From Flammeovirgaceae bacterium UBA6059 (GTDB lineage: Bacteria; Bacteroidota; Bacteroidia; Cytophagales; Cyclobacteriaceae): 64,000 nucleotides of DNA. Shown piece by piece: positions 26,605 to 35,879 of this stretch. The stretch's first letter is position 1. Each line of letters opens with the position of its first letter. Under the pieces are notes generated by a model that saw only the letters and a program-made list of their open reading frames with translations, had not been told where the DNA came from and searched no databases. A program made the translations under genes and the position numbers. Location: contig DIYH01000034.1 in NCBI GenBank assembly GCA_002435755.1, positions 554-64,553 of the forward strand. Direction: 5' to 3'.

Positions 26605-27645
26605 ATGAAAAGGGTAAACCTTATTTTTCTGGTTACTGGGTTGGTATTCACTGTCTCGTGTCAGGATGATGATTCGACCGTTGCTGACGTTGATCCTGCG
26701 TTCGGCCCTTATCTGGAGGAATTCATAGAAGAGGCAGCTATGAGAGGTGTAGATGTCACTGAAAGGCTGGAACAAATTAGCATTGTCTTTGGTCCTACCC
26801 AATTTCTCTTTTGGGATGGCCAATGCAACCAGGAAGAGAACCGGATCACTATCAATCCGCTCAGCTGGCAAAATAATGATCCGGCTCAAAACAAACTGAC
26901 ACTGTTCCATGAGCTTGGGCACTGTCTGCTCGGAAGAGATCACATCAATGACGTCTTACCTAACGGCGAATGGTCAAGCATCATGCGAGGAGGTCAGGCC
27001 GTTCCTGGTCGCTCTTTTTTGACGAATTTCAGTGGTTTTCGGGAGCGATACTATATCGATGAATTGTTCGGGCTCATTGAAGAATTACCAGACTGGGTTT
27101 CAGAAGACTTTCGACTTGATCAAAGTGTCAAAAGAGAGTTTCAAGATGATTTTGAAGAACGTAACGCAGGATGGAATACCTCCGATGGTCCGGCTCCAAT
27201 GTATACCAGTGATCTTACCAGGCTGGTTACAGTAGACGAGATCTCTAATTTTAACCAAGAGGCTGTAATTCTAAATGCCGATCAGAATTTTCGAATAGAC
27301 TTTAGCCTTGAAATACTTGAAGGCTCCAACTTTGCCGGGATTACCTGGGGCAATAATCTAAGCGAGGACGGGAATTATCTGCTCATTAACCGTTCAAAGC
27401 AGGTGGTCATTGGTAGCAGAACAAACAAGCAACCTACAATACAACTTGAGTCGTCACTCTTGAATGTAGTGGGTGGCAACACCATCACCATGGAGAAGCG
27501 GGACAACTACTATTTTGCTTTCGCTAATGGTGGATTTGTATACCGCTGGGAAGCTAATAGCACTCCAAGCCAATCCTTCGGCATTACAGTCAATCCTGCC
27601 ATGAACATAAGGCTCAATCAGTTGAGCGTATTTACGTTAAGATAG
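26605..27645 (+). CDS. Zinc metallopeptidase-like lipoprotein
   Basis: Exported 346 aa lipoprotein: signal MKRVNLIFLVTGLVFTVSC with lipid Cys followed by QDDD, an acidic stretch like those that send Bacteroidota lipoproteins to the cell surface (inference). Residues ~30-150 form a metzincin-like domain with HELGHCLLGRDH (HExxH plus a third His one residue later than in HExxHxxGxxH) and a SSIMRGG Met-turn. The C-terminal ~170 residues are beta-rich and resemble a concanavalin-like or laminin-G-like fold (NAGWNTSDGPAPMYTS, GITWGNNLSEDGNYLLIN). The substrate is unknown. The end lies 5 bp from the convergent dnaN. Confidence 0.75.
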   Translation: MKRVNLIFLVTGLVFTVSCQDDDSTVADVDPAFGPYLEEFIEEAAMRGVDVTERLEQISIVFGPTQFLFWDGQCNQEENRITINPLSWQNNDPAQNKLTLFHELGHCLLGRDHINDVLPNGEWSSIMRGGQAVPGRSFLTNFSGFRERYYIDELFGLIEELPDWVSEDFRLDQSVKREFQDDFEERNAGWNTSDGPAPMYTSDLTRLVTVDEISNFNQEAVILNADQNFRIDFSLEILEGSNFAGITWGNNLSEDGNYLLINRSKQVVIGSRTNKQPTIQLESSLLNVVGGNTITMEKRDNYYFAFANGGFVYRWEANSTPSQSFGITVNPAMNIRLNQLSVFTLR

Positions 27646-27650
27646 TAAGC

Positions 27651-28775
27651 TTACACGTAGTTGTTGAGCATGACGGGCATGACGAGCATGAGCAGGTCCT
27701 CATTGTCATCCTTCTCTTCGGGGATGATCAAACCAGCCTTATTGGCCGCTTGAAGCTTCATCATCAACTTATCAGACTCAAGGTTGCTCAACATCTCAAT
27801 GAGGAATTTAGCATTGAAGCCAATCTCGATATCCTCGCCTTCATGCTCACATGACAATCGCTCGTTTGCCTCATTGGAGAAATCAAGGTCTTCAGCCGAG
27901 ATCATTAACTCACTTCCAGTGATTTTCAGCCTTACCTGGTGTGTGGTTTTATTGGCGTAGATCGCGATCCGTTTGAGTGAGCTAAGGAATTCCTGACGGT
28001 CAATGACCATATTGTTCTCATTATCCACAGGGATAACGTTCTCATAGTCAGGGAAGCGCTCATCTATAAGACGACAGATCATTTTGATGTTACCAAAGCT
28101 AAAGAATGCATTAGCTGCATTGAACTCTACACTTACATTGGTATTCTCAGAAGGAATGGTAGATCGAAGCAACGTTAGCGCTTTGCGAGGTATGATCATC
28201 GAGTGGTCCATATCACCTGCGATATCCACTCTTCTGTATCTGATCAGGCGGTGACCATCCGTAGCTACAAATGTCGCGCTCTTATCATCCAACTTGAGGT
28301 ATACACCCGTCATGGCTGGTCTTAACTCATCGTTGCTTGTAGCGAAGATGCTGTTCGCGATTGCGGTAGCAAGCACATCAGAAGACATGTCTACAGAGTA
28401 GCCATCTGCCACTGCCGGCACTTTAGGAAAATCCGTAGCATTTTCGCCCGAAAGCTTGTAGCGACCATTGTCAGAGCTGATCTCGATGCTGTAAGATTCT
28501 TCATCTATCGAGAATGTCACCGGCTGCTCTGGAAGATTTTTCAGCGTCTCAAGAAGGATCTTGGCGGGAACCGCTATGCTGCCATTGTCTTTCGCCTCCA
28601 CCTGAAGCTCCGTGATCATAGAAGTCTGCAGATCAGAAGCCGTCACGGTTAGGTTACCCTCATTGATCTCGAAAAGGAAGTTTTCGAGGATAGGCACCAC
28701 AGGATTGGTAGTGATCACCCCGTTGATAGCACTAAGTTGCTTGAGTAAATATGAAGACGAAACAATAAATTTCAT
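27651..28775 (-). CDS. dnaN: DNA polymerase III beta sliding clamp
   Basis: Processivity clamp of the replicative polymerase, 374 aa, three repeated clamp domains. The start MKFIVSSSYLLKQLSAINGVI and FEINEGNLTVTASDLQTSM in domain I are typical. ATDGHRLIRYRR follows in domain II. The C-terminus ends LLMLVMPVMLNNYV, close to the usual M-P-M-(R/L) end. A TAnnTTTG -7 box lies 40 bp upstream. The gene is not next to dnaA here. Confidence 0.97.
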   Translation of the reverse strand: MKFIVSSSYLLKQLSAINGVITTNPVVPILENFLFEINEGNLTVTASDLQTSMITELQVEAKDNGSIAVPAKILLETLKNLPEQPVTFSIDEESYSIEISSDNGRYKLSGENATDFPKVPAVADGYSVDMSSDVLATAIANSIFATSNDELRPAMTGVYLKLDDKSATFVATDGHRLIRYRRVDIAGDMDHSMIIPRKALTLLRSTIPSENTNVSVEFNAANAFFSFGNIKMICRLIDERFPDYENVIPVDNENNMVIDRQEFLSSLKRIAIYANKTTHQVRLKITGSELMISAEDLDFSNEANERLSCEHEGEDIEIGFNAKFLIEMLSNLESDKLMMKLQAANKAGLIIPEEKDDNEDLLMLVMPVMLNNYV

Positions 28776-28814
28776 GTGGTGGTACGTTGTGTGTTATTAG
28801 CAAAAATGCGAGTG

Positions 28815-28822
28815 CAAATTTA
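28815..28822 (-). promoter_or_regulatory. Candidate -7 element of dnaN
   Basis: Minus-strand TAAATTTG, an exact TAnnTTTG match, about 40 bp before the dnaN ATG and inside the 86 bp gap after the DUF4340 gene. This suggests dnaN has its own promoter besides any read-through from the gld genes. Confidence 0.45.
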
Positions 28823-28861
28823 TAAATAAAAATCTGAATTGAGGTATGTGACCTTGGTTGT

Positions 28862-29818
28862 CTAGAAGGGCCTCTCCACCCTTAAAAAGGAGTTTTTGGA
28901 AGGTAAAAGTGCTTGCACTCTTCGTCTTTCTATCACTGACCAATTACCCCTACTATCTAAGGTAAGATGTACCCGATCCTGCGGAAGTCTTGCCCATATG
29001 GTCAGCTCATTACTCATTGATGGATCCAGGTCCGTAAGCTTGATTTTTCCGATAGGTGGTGTACGAGACAAGCTATCGAACTGATCGAACCTGGAGATAT
29101 CAACATGTTCATTGGTTTCAAAATAAGCAAACTGCTCAAGGTAGTTGATCATCCTGGCGGTATCAACCTTGTTCATATTTAGCTGATCTATTCCAGGAAA
29201 ACTGTTTTTATAAGAGAAGGAAATGTCATCCTCCGGTGTTGAAGGACGCTCAATAGTCAAGCTTTGGATGCTCTGCCATGGTGACTCAAATAGCTTGCGG
29301 TCCTTCCACTGTAGCTCCGTAAGGTTGAAGATGGCCGAAATATAGTTGGTGTAACCCGGGATATCGATGATATAAGCCCGCTCATCGTCAGGTCGATAAA
29401 AATAGGTGATCTTCTGAGAAGCAACTCCACCAGCAAAAAAAGAAATCAAAGGGCTACCTCCGCCCAAGAGCATAACATGTGCACCCTGCTCCCGCAGTTC
29501 TTTGATAATCTCCTGGTTGTTTGTCTTGGATACAGGTCTTTTCACCTGCCACTGCTCTACCATACTAAGAAGCACCTGCCTTAGCGACTTGTCTAGTTCG
29601 TACTTCTCATTCACCTTGCCTCCATCAGTAGTAATACCGAGTGTTACTTTTCCGGCCGGTCCTTCTATCAAGATCTGATCAATTTGTTGTGCATCAGCGA
29701 CAGTAAACAGTCCCGGATCAAAATCCAGGCTTGCCTCCTGTCCATCCCAAAGTGAAAGCCCTGCAATGACGAAAACCTGTACAATGATCAGTATGAGAAA
29801 GATCCTGGAACGTTCCAT
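28862..29818 (-). CDS. DUF4340-like membrane-anchored protein next to gldG
   Basis: 318 aa protein with one N-terminal hydrophobic helix (IFLILIIVQVFVIAGLSLW) and a large extracytoplasmic beta-rich part. It resembles DUF4340 proteins, which often follow ABC auxiliary-domain genes; strands such as IDQILIEGPAGKVTLG and KITYFYRPDDERAYIIDIPG fit. The start is 2 bp after the gldG stop, so it is expressed with the gliding ABC genes. A role as an extra component of that complex is inference. Confidence 0.7.
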   Translation of the reverse strand: MERSRIFLILIIVQVFVIAGLSLWDGQEASLDFDPGLFTVADAQQIDQILIEGPAGKVTLGITTDGGKVNEKYELDKSLRQVLLSMVEQWQVKRPVSKTNNQEIIKELREQGAHVMLLGGGSPLISFFAGGVASQKITYFYRPDDERAYIIDIPGYTNYISAIFNLTELQWKDRKLFESPWQSIQSLTIERPSTPEDDISFSYKNSFPGIDQLNMNKVDTARMINYLEQFAYFETNEHVDISRFDQFDSLSRTPPIGKIKLTDLDPSMSNELTIWARLPQDRVHLTLDSRGNWSVIERRRVQALLPSKNSFLRVERPF

Positions 29819-29820
29819 GA

Positions 29821-31503
29821 TTAGTGTCGGGTATATTTACGTTTTCTCAGATATGATCTCAGTAAACCAAAAAGGACAAGTACCACCAAAGGCAATACGA
29901 GGTTGACGATCTGCCAATAGTTGCGATCATTCTCTACTTTCACCTTATCAAGCGGCCTGATCTTGATCTCTTTCAGTCGGGTGTTGATGATACCATCGTC
30001 ATCAAGCATGAACTCAAGTGCATTACTCACAAAGTCCTTGTTAGCGTAGTTTACCTTCTGGAGTGGATCGTAACCCAAGTCCTGGGGTTGGTCCCTATCA
30101 AAATCATTCCGGATATAGTCTCCATCGCTGACTATCAGAATACGAGAGGGTTCTCCACGCCCTTTGAATCTAGTATTATCCGCACCTCCTGGTAATAATC
30201 GATTGCGGTAGAGTGAGGTAAAACTACCTTCCAACAAATAAGCCACTGGCTGTGGCCCCTGATTGTATAGATCAGGATTGAGTTCATTGCGTAAGTCATT
30301 GAACTTCACGCTTACGGGACTTGATAAAACGCGCGTGTAGGGTGAGGTAAGCATCAAAGGTGTCTTCTTTATTCCTGCCGCCTTGACGGTATCAATGGTC
30401 GATGCAAACTTCATGATCGATGCATCAAGATTACGCACGATCTGATGATCTCCATAAGCATTGATCAAAGGGAAAAATGGCCATGGTAGCATTCGGATCT
30501 GTGCCTGGTCTCCCATGTTGCCAGCCACTACCGGGAAGAAACCACAGTTGATGTCCTGGACATAGTTGCCATTGATCCTGACACCATACCTGAATAATAG
30601 ATCATTGAGATTGGTGTTATAGGGAAATGCGAAAGTACCCTCACCACTCGCACTATCCATGTTCACACTGAGCGCATCGAGGAACATCATCATTCGTCCA
30701 CCATTCATGACATACTGGTCAATCAAATACTTCTCCCTTTCGGCAAATGCTGTAGTTGGCTTTGCCAGTATGATCAGTTCATAATCGTCCAGAGGTGTTG
30801 TGCGCTGTGGTAGGTTGATCTGGTATACGTCATACTTATCCATCAACAAGCTTGTAAATCCAGCAATCTGCAATGAGTCGAGCTCTCCATGTCCTTTGAT
30901 CAGGCCGATACGCTGACGATCATCATTAGACAACTGCTTTATGGCAGAGATCAATTCAAACTCCAGGTTCTCAATAGACTGGTTAAGTATCTGATCAGGG
31001 GTAGCTCCTCGGTTACCCTTCAGTAGCATCACACCTTGCTCTTCACCGAAATAGGAAATTATCGCTCCAGGGAAGATCAGCTTCTCTGTCTTACCACCCT
31101 CACCCTCATAGGACAGGTTGGTGGGTTGAATGCCTTTTTCTGCTAAGTAACGATAGTACTCGTTCTTGCTGCGTTCACTTCGCGCCAGGTCAGGGTCGAC
31201 AAAAGTGAACTGGACATTGCCGTCAGAATAGTAAGCAAACTGCTCTAGTTGCTCACGGATAGATTTTTGAAGTCGCTTAAAGCCGCTGGGCAATTCCCCC
31301 TCCAGAAATACTTCTACGTAAACAACGTCTTCCAGGCTCTCTAACTGACGCTGAGTGGCCTCTGATATGCTGTAGCGCTTCTCTTCGGTAAGGTCTAGTC
31401 GCAACGGAAAACGATCGACCAACTGTGAGATCAGTACGATTGTCACCAGTACCCACACGAGCCTCAGTATATCCTCCAGCCGATTGCTTTTCCAGTTTAC
31501 CAT
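29821..31503 (-). CDS. gldG: GldG, auxiliary subunit of the gliding ABC complex
   Basis: Component of the GldAFG ABC transporter needed for gliding in Flavobacterium. The 560 aa protein has an N-terminal helix (LVWVLVTIVLISQLV) followed by DRFPLRLDLTEEKRYSIS, the signature opening of the GldG/ABC-auxiliary domain. A central domain includes IGLIKGHGELDS and LIDQYVMNGGRMMMFLDA, and a C-terminal helix (LVLPLVVLVLFGLL) precedes a basic tail. The start overlaps the gldF end by 7 bp. Confidence 0.92.
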   Translation of the reverse strand: MVNWKSNRLEDILRLVWVLVTIVLISQLVDRFPLRLDLTEEKRYSISEATQRQLESLEDVVYVEVFLEGELPSGFKRLQKSIREQLEQFAYYSDGNVQFTFVDPDLARSERSKNEYYRYLAEKGIQPTNLSYEGEGGKTEKLIFPGAIISYFGEEQGVMLLKGNRGATPDQILNQSIENLEFELISAIKQLSNDDRQRIGLIKGHGELDSLQIAGFTSLLMDKYDVYQINLPQRTTPLDDYELIILAKPTTAFAEREKYLIDQYVMNGGRMMMFLDALSVNMDSASGEGTFAFPYNTNLNDLLFRYGVRINGNYVQDINCGFFPVVAGNMGDQAQIRMLPWPFFPLINAYGDHQIVRNLDASIMKFASTIDTVKAAGIKKTPLMLTSPYTRVLSSPVSVKFNDLRNELNPDLYNQGPQPVAYLLEGSFTSLYRNRLLPGGADNTRFKGRGEPSRILIVSDGDYIRNDFDRDQPQDLGYDPLQKVNYANKDFVSNALEFMLDDDGIINTRLKEIKIRPLDKVKVENDRNYWQIVNLVLPLVVLVLFGLLRSYLRKRKYTRH

Positions 31504-32225
31504 TTTCTACTTCGGATCATTGTATAGGTACTTACCAGAAAAAAGACCATCACACTCAGGAAGTATACCATGTCCCTCAAGTCAAGCAATCCCTTGCTCA
31601 ACGTATTGTAGTGGTAGACAATCCCTAACTGAGATATGGCCAGGGAGAACATACCCCAGACATCAATGTTGGCAATAGCCTCGAACCCATCGAAGAAGAT
31701 AAAGCAGAAAAAGACTGCCAAAATGAATGACACGATCTGGTTGTCAGTCAATGAACTGGCAAACATACCAATAGCTGCAAAAAGGCCCCCCAACAGTATC
31801 AAACCGATATAAGATCCTATGATGCCGGGTGTATCGATGTTCCCGACAGGGTTGCCAAGCTGATAAACGGAAAAGTAATAAATGAGCGTAGGTAAGATGG
31901 ATAAGGTGACCAGTACCCATGAGGCGAGAAACTTACCAAAGACTATATCCCAGTCGGTCAAGGGTCTTGTTAGCAATAGCTCTATGGTACCTGTTTTGTG
32001 CTCTTCGGCCAATGTACGCATGGTGATCGCAGGGATCAAAAACATAAGCACATAAGGTCCGAGATCAAACAGGGTATCAAGAGAAGCATAGCCATAGTCA
32101 AGAACATTGGTGTCGGGAAAAATCCAGGTGAGCAGACCTATTCCCGTTAAGAACACACCGATGACAATGTACGCGATGAGCGAATTGAGAAAGAGGCTGA
32201 TTTCTTTTTGGAATACGGCTAACAT
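31497..32225 (-). CDS. gldF: GldF, permease of the gliding ABC complex
   Basis: Inner-membrane permease, 242 aa with about six hydrophobic helices. LAVFQKEISLFLNSLIAYIVIGVFL at the N-terminus and the ABC-2 type motif TMRTLAEEHKTGTIELLLTRP followed by LTDWDIVFGKFLASW are characteristic. It directly follows gldA (stop and start are adjacent) and overlaps gldG by 7 bp, so all three are made in step. Confidence 0.93.
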   Translation of the reverse strand: MLAVFQKEISLFLNSLIAYIVIGVFLTGIGLLTWIFPDTNVLDYGYASLDTLFDLGPYVLMFLIPAITMRTLAEEHKTGTIELLLTRPLTDWDIVFGKFLASWVLVTLSILPTLIYYFSVYQLGNPVGNIDTPGIIGSYIGLILLGGLFAAIGMFASSLTDNQIVSFILAVFFCFIFFDGFEAIANIDVWGMFSLAISQLGIVYHYNTLSKGLLDLRDMVYFLSVMVFFLVSTYTMIRSRKW

Positions 32226-33146
32226 CTAGGTTTTTGTGGCAGTAAGTTCCCTAAATACATTTTCGAGTGAGTGCTCTTCTACTGTAAGTCCCATCAAATC
32301 CCAGTTTTGCTCGGCAGACAAGCTGACAATTTGCTTTCGCAAGTCGCTGGATTGACTACCACTGATCTTCCACTTGCCTCCACTAACCTGCTCCACTCTA
32401 TCTACTCCTGACAAGCTCTCAAGCTTTTGTTGATCAATATCTCCTGACCACTCGACCAATAGGCTTATGCCTTCAGCAGCTCCTGCCTTAAGGCTCTCTA
32501 CAGACTGATCAGCGACGATCTTACCACGATTGATAATCACAGCACGACTGCAAATGGCCTGAACTTCCTGCATGATATGCGTCGAGAAGACCACTGTTTT
32601 TTCATGCGCTATTTGTTGGATGAGGTTCCTGATCTCTATGATCTGGTTAGGGTCGAGCCCTGTTGTAGGTTCGTCAAGGATCAAGACCTTAGGGTCATGG
32701 AGCAATGCTTGCGCCAGGCCTACTCGCTGACGGTAGCCTTTTGACAAACTGCCAATCAACTTGTTTTGCTCCCGCTCTAAACCCGCCATGTGTATGATGT
32801 CAGTGATCCTGGTCTTGAGTTGTGAAGAGAGCATTTTGTGCACCCGGCCTATAAATCCGAGATACTCATGCACGTACATGTCTAGATAGAGCGGATTATG
32901 CTCCGGTAGGTAGCCTACAAGCTTCCGCACCTCTAGCGACTCCTCAGTTACATCATAACCATCAACGATCACCGTTCCGGAAGTCGGCGGTATATAGCCC
33001 GTAGCTATTTTCATAGTCGTAGACTTACCTGCGCCATTGGGGCCAAGGAAGCCTAATATCTCACCTGGTCGTACCTCAAATGAGATATGGTCAACAGCGT
33101 GCTGAAGGCCATAGGACTTTACCAAATCTTTAACGATGATCGACAT
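32226..33146 (-). CDS. gldA: GldA, ATPase of the gliding ABC complex
   Basis: Cytosolic ABC ATPase, 306 aa from the preferred ATG (MSIIVKDLVKSYG); an upstream in-frame start at 33185 would add 13 atypical residues. Walker A GPNGAGKST, the signature LSKGYRQRVGLAQALLHDP, Walker B VLILDEPTTGLDP and the switch His in FSTHIMQE are all present. The C-terminal ~90 residues form the GldA-type extension. First gene of the gldA-gldF-gldG-DUF4340 unit. Confidence 0.93.
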   Translation of the reverse strand: MSIIVKDLVKSYGLQHAVDHISFEVRPGEILGFLGPNGAGKSTTMKIATGYIPPTSGTVIVDGYDVTEESLEVRKLVGYLPEHNPLYLDMYVHEYLGFIGRVHKMLSSQLKTRITDIIHMAGLEREQNKLIGSLSKGYRQRVGLAQALLHDPKVLILDEPTTGLDPNQIIEIRNLIQQIAHEKTVVFSTHIMQEVQAICSRAVIINRGKIVADQSVESLKAGAAEGISLLVEWSGDIDQQKLESLSGVDRVEQVSGGKWKISGSQSSDLRKQIVSLSAEQNWDLMGLTVEEHSLENVFRELTATKT

Positions 33147-33313
33147 AATCGTGGCGCAAGTTACATGGAGTTCCTCTCCTCCCAAAGTTTATGGCGAGTA
33201 GGCATGAGACAATTAAACAAAATGTTGATCCGGATTCAACCGCACCAGAAAATAGCACCCTTTCCAAATTAGACCTGATAGTGAATGGACTCTATTGTTA
33301 TCAGAATAGTATC

Positions 33314-34132
33314 CTACATCGAAGAGAGCAGCTCTTTGATGATAGTGGTCATACCTGGTTCAGCTTTCATAGCCGCAGCTATGATCTCTGGCACAGATAC
33401 TTCCTTGATCTCACCGTAGCATACATCTGTGATCACAGAAACGGCAAAAGCGGGTACATTCATATGTCGTGCGACAATTATTTCGGGTACGGTAGACATG
33501 CCCACTGCATCAGCACCTATGATCGATAGGTATTTGTATTCAGCAGGCGTCTCAAGATTAGGCCCGGTGACGGCCGCATATACTCCGGTATGTGCGGGGA
33601 TGTTTCGCTCCCTGGCTATCGCCAATGCCTGACTTACCCAGTCCTTGCGGTAGGGTTCACTCATATCAGGAAACCTACCACCAAGCTCATCAATATTAGG
33701 CCCGGTGAGCGGATTAGCAGGTTGTAGATTGATATGATCATTGAGGATCATCAGGTCACTGATTTGATACGAAGGGTTAAGCCCACCTGCCGCATTACTA
33801 ACCATCAACGCTTCTATACCTAGCATTTTCATCACGCGAACAGGGAAAGTGACTTCTCGCATGGTATAACCCTCGTAGTAATGAAACCGACCCTGCATCA
33901 CCACTACTCTCCTTCCAGAAAGCTGTCCTAAGATCAGCTTACCGTGGTGGGTTTCCACAGTTGAGACCGGGAAGTGCGGGATATCATCGTACGACAGCTC
34001 ATTACTAATGTCTATATCATTGACCAACGCGCCCAGACCAGTCCCCAAAATGATACCAGCTTGTGGTCGGAAATCAGAAGTATTGGCACGGACATAGTCG
34101 GCCGCTTCTTTGATTTGATTGAAGTATTCCAA
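33314..34132 (-). CDS. Purine nucleoside phosphorylase
   Basis: Trimeric-type PNP that phosphorolyses purine nucleosides for salvage. From TTG 34132 it is 272 aa (EYFNQIKEAADYV...), the family's usual length. AAAGGAG ends about 9 bp before this TTG, an unusually good ribosome site here that decides the start; the frame itself is open further upstream. Motifs: GIILGTGLGAL (phosphate loop), ETHHGKLILG, MQGRFHYYEGY, VSNAAGGLN, TGPNLETPAEY and GMSTVPEI, then the purine-site Asp region VITDVCYG. Confidence 0.92.
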   Translation of the reverse strand: MEYFNQIKEAADYVRANTSDFRPQAGIILGTGLGALVNDIDISNELSYDDIPHFPVSTVETHHGKLILGQLSGRRVVVMQGRFHYYEGYTMREVTFPVRVMKMLGIEALMVSNAAGGLNPSYQISDLMILNDHINLQPANPLTGPNIDELGGRFPDMSEPYRKDWVSQALAIARERNIPAHTGVYAAVTGPNLETPAEYKYLSIIGADAVGMSTVPEIIVARHMNVPAFAVSVITDVCYGEIKEVSVPEIIAAAMKAEPGMTTIIKELLSSM

Positions 34133-34253
34133 AGTTTTTCTCTCCTTTGTGATGTAAAATATCGACGGCAAATTAAATAAAAGGATATCCCCGGTACCCA
34201 TAAACTTTATCAAAGGGTAGGTCGTTATCATGACTTGAGTCGAATAAAAACAG

Positions 34254-34847
34254 ATGAAACTGATCCATACACTAGGCATTTGTCTGTCCCTTCTTGTAGG
34301 GACAATTGATCAAACAAGTGCGCAGACCTATCAGGTAGATACCAATACCAGCCGTCTGGAATGGAAAGGCAGAAAGGTTACCGGTAGCCACAACGGGATA
34401 TTGCTGATCAAGTCAGGTGAGCTCAATTTCGAAGATGGTAAGCTTACGGGTGGTAAGTTTGAGATCGATATGACCGCCATCAGGGTACTAGACCTTACCA
34501 ACCGCAGCATGAACCAGAAACTGCTGAATCATCTAAAGAGTGATGACTTTTTTGCGGTGGAGGAGTTCCCGACATCTACCTTTACGATTACAGAAATAGC
34601 ACCCAAAAAGGGGGAAAACTACACCGTCACAGGTGATCTTACCATCAAAGGCACCTCGGCACCTGTGACATTTGAAGCTCAAATTGATATGATCTCACAG
34701 GGGGTAGAGGCCTCAGCAGTAATAGCCTACGACCGTACGGTATATGATATCAAATATGGCTCCGGATCATTTTTCAGCAATCTTGGTGACAACATGATCA
34801 ATGATGAGATCGAAATGACCGTCAACTTGAAGGCTACACAACAATGA
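34254..34847 (+). CDS. YceI-family periplasmic protein
   Basis: Exported lipocalin-like protein thought to bind an isoprenoid or other apolar ligand. 197 aa with signal peptide (MKLIHTLGICLSLLVGTIDQTSA). The opening of the barrel reads YQVDTNTSRLEWKGRKVTG. The family's EFPTSTFTI and the later TVTGDLTIKGTSAPVTF are clear, and the sequence ends EIEMTVNLKA. It overlaps the following reductase gene by 4 bp (ATGA), so the pair is co-translated. Confidence 0.92.
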   Translation: MKLIHTLGICLSLLVGTIDQTSAQTYQVDTNTSRLEWKGRKVTGSHNGILLIKSGELNFEDGKLTGGKFEIDMTAIRVLDLTNRSMNQKLLNHLKSDDFFAVEEFPTSTFTITEIAPKKGENYTVTGDLTIKGTSAPVTFEAQIDMISQGVEASAVIAYDRTVYDIKYGSGSFFSNLGDNMINDEIEMTVNLKATQQ

Positions 34848-35371
34848 GTTATTTGATTATTTGTGGCACTAATCGCGAGAGCTCAGTTTCGCGAGTGCTT
34901 AGCGGTATCTATCAAGAACTACTGGCTGCCCGTGGCATCAAAGCAGAAATTATTGACCTTGCTGAGTTGCCACAGGATTTCATTGCTTCAGCACTGTACG
35001 AAAACTCAGGTAAAAATGCTTCTTTCAATGTCTACCGTCAAAAAATGCTACAAGCGCAGAAGTATGTCTTCATCGTACCCGAATATAATGGCTCCTTTCC
35101 GGGTGTACTCAAAGCTTTCATAGACGGGTTGAAGTTCCCCGATACTTTTCCAGATAAGAAATGTGCCCTCGTGGGTCTGTCATCAGGGGTACAGGGAGCA
35201 GGACTTGCCTTAAGTCACCTCACTGATATCTTCAACTACTGTGGCATGAACGTACTGGCGCTGAAACCAAAACTGGCCCGGATAGAGGACAACATGACAG
35301 CCGAAGAAATTGATAACGATCTCTACAAAGAACTGCTTGAGCAGCAGGTGGAGAAGTTGATTAAGTTTTAG
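34844..35371 (+). CDS. NADPH-dependent FMN reductase-family flavoprotein
   Basis: Cytosolic flavodoxin-fold oxidoreductase, 175 aa. The FMN phosphate loop is IICGTNRESSVSRVL near the N-terminus, and the second FMN contact is VFIVPEYNGSFPGVLK followed by FIDGLKFPDTF, a standard motif of the NADPH-FMN reductase family. GLSSGVQGAGLALSHL forms the third. Coupled to the YceI gene by a 4 bp overlap. Its electron acceptor is unknown. Confidence 0.9.
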   Translation: MSYLIICGTNRESSVSRVLSGIYQELLAARGIKAEIIDLAELPQDFIASALYENSGKNASFNVYRQKMLQAQKYVFIVPEYNGSFPGVLKAFIDGLKFPDTFPDKKCALVGLSSGVQGAGLALSHLTDIFNYCGMNVLALKPKLARIEDNMTAEEIDNDLYKELLEQQVEKLIKF

Positions 35372-35458
35372 ATAGATTTTTATTTTTATACATCCTTATT
35401 AGCAGTCGCTAACTACCGTTTTTAGCCCTTAGAATGACTAGAGAGCAGTCTTAAGAAA

Positions 35459-35815
35459 ATGAAAACTTTTACAATCATATTCCTACTCCTATTCATTTTT
35501 ATTGCTCCCATGTCCCAAGCCCAAGAAAAGGTCAATGACATGCAATCAGAAATCTGTTTATCTGTTGTGTGCAAAGAACTAGGGTTTACTATGAGATTTA
35601 ACTCAAATGAGGAAATGACTAAATTTCTTTTCAGCACTTTACTTCTTGAAAACGATCCAGGAGTAGAAACAACCAAAGTCTACAGAGAAATGGAAGTGCA
35701 AACAGACTATCCAACTATTGACAAGTATTGTCAATATCTCGTTGTGGTAAAAATCGAAGATAATGGTTTCGAAAAACTAGTTACCGAAATAAAACAGAAG
35801 TTATCAGGGCTTTGA
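35459..35815 (+). CDS. Small exported protein, unknown
   Basis: Not recognised. 118 aa with a clear signal peptide (MKTFTIIFLLLFIFIAPMSQAQ). The ~96-residue mature part has three Cys (EICLSVVCKELG and KYCQYLV) and a short alpha/beta pattern (YLVVVKIEDNGFEKLVTEIKQ). The local DNA is more AT-rich than the flanking housekeeping genes. It may be an orphan of the accessory stretch. Confidence 0.6.
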   Translation: MKTFTIIFLLLFIFIAPMSQAQEKVNDMQSEICLSVVCKELGFTMRFNSNEEMTKFLFSTLLLENDPGVETTKVYREMEVQTDYPTIDKYCQYLVVVKIEDNGFEKLVTEIKQKLSGL

Positions 35816-35879
35816 AATAAGACTTTGGCTTGTAAGTAACTCGATACTAACTACTTAAGATTATGGGTTTGATAGGTAT

